Below are positions 63,662-64,000 of a DNA stretch of 64,000 bases, one piece after another. Position numbers and translations under genes: made by a program. The stretch comes from Rhizobiales bacterium IMCC20636 (GTDB taxonomy: Bacteria; Pseudomonadota; Alphaproteobacteria; Rhizobiales; GCA-2746425). Position 1 is the first letter of the stretch, and each line of letters begins with the position of its first letter. The notes below the pieces were generated by a model. It was given only the letters and a program-made list of their open reading frames with translations, had not been told where the DNA came from and searched no databases. The DNA lies in assembly GCA_016865015.1 (NCBI GenBank), contig CP018226.1, positions 2,573,001-2,637,000 on the forward strand, written 5' to 3'.

Positions 63662-64000
63662 TTATTGTGCTGCGGTTGCCTTCTCGGGCAGATCTTCCGC
63701 GAAATGACAGCTTGCCTGATGCTCGTCTCCCATCTGTCGCAATTGCGGAGCTTCGGACCGGCAGATGTCCTGGGCAAAGGGACAACGCGGGTGGAAATGG
63801 CATCCTTTGGGCGGAGACAAGGGGCTGGGCAGTTCGCCGCGCACGCGATCGCGTTTATGGCGCAACCGGGGATGAGCCACCGGAATGGCTGCCATCAGCG
63901 CCTGCGTATAGGGGTGCAGCGGACGACTGAACAAATCATCACAGCGGGCGATTTCTACAATTCGGCCCAGATACATGACTGCAATGCGGTCAGAGATATG
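63662..64000 (-). CDS. Oligopeptide/dipeptide-type ABC transporter ATP-binding protein (5' part off window)
   Basis: C-terminal ~112 residues of a DppF/OppF-like ATPase, frame open to the right edge. The visible part begins [20 protein letters not shown] (H-loop area), then [12 protein letters not shown] and the oligopeptide C-terminal domain [17 protein letters not shown] with cysteine-rich OppF signature. It lies 19 bp before the enolase gene. Such transporters can carry sugars or oligosaccharides as well as peptides. Confidence 0.92.
   Translation of the reverse strand, partial: HISDRIAVMYLGRIVEIARCDDLFSRPLHPYTQALMAAIPVAHPRLRHKRDRVRGELPSPLSPPKGCHFHPRCPFAQDICRSEAPQLRQMGDEHQASCHFAEDLPEKATAAQ

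Overview
The window is a stretch of bacterial chromosome of moderate GC content. It most likely comes from an alphaproteobacterium of the Hyphomicrobiales (Rhizobiales) type, possibly marine. The evidence is a 14-gene nuo operon followed directly by birA and an RNase J gene, a NuoE with the long alphaproteobacterial C-terminal tail, the clpP-clpX-lon-hup order, and CTATAT-like -10 elements. No phage, plasmid or CRISPR locus is visible. Species-level assignment cannot be made from the window alone.

Layout. 1-17558 (minus strand): nuoABCDEFGHIJKLMN, then birA and a 3'-truncated RNase J gene. A pentapeptide-repeat gene sits inside the operon between nuoF and nuoG. 17559-20114: a small periplasmic cupredoxin, an ECF sigma factor with an RskA-like anti-sigma factor, tRNA-Asp(GTC) and tRNA-Val(TAC). 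20509-26707: a tripartite tricarboxylate-type transporter (TctCBA), an HpcH/HpaI aldolase and an IlvD/Edd sugar-acid dehydratase, divergent from a GntR/FCD regulator. A 20-bp perfect palindrome overlaps the -10 of the catabolic promoter. The likely role is non-phosphorylative breakdown of an aldonic acid.

26885-37638: housekeeping genes. These are HU, Lon (with a sigma-32-like promoter), ClpX, ClpP, a 26-codon ORF with a full anti-SD match followed by two hairpins, a short-chain dehydrogenase, a GFA-family protein, thymidylate kinase, a D,D-carboxypeptidase, RlpA and a MarR regulator. 37842-40963: a glycine-betaine/proline-type ABC transporter (ProXWV-like). 41138-44107: a scarred region with an orphan sugar-ABC permease, tRNA-Ser(TGA), a decayed IS481-type transposase, an acetamidase/formamidase and a decayed IS5-type transposase.

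44108-50493 (minus): cydDCABX, encoding cytochrome bd and its assembly exporter. FNR/FixK-type boxes lie before both cydD and cydA. 50850-59639 (plus): an amino-sugar regulon with a GntR/UTRA regulator, NanE, a ROK kinase, a complete sugar ABC transporter, NagB, NagA and an 84-residue uncharacterised protein. Together these would import ManNAc or GlcNAc and convert it to fructose-6-phosphate. 59953-64000: a LacI regulator convergent with a minus-strand set made of an oligopeptide-type ABC ATPase (5' end off the window), an enolase-superfamily dehydratase and a ceramidase-like protein.

The least explained items are the 26-codon ORF/RNA at 32513-32663, the pentapeptide-repeat gene in nuo, the 84-residue protein at the end of the amino-sugar operon, and the run of gene remnants between 41000 and 44107.
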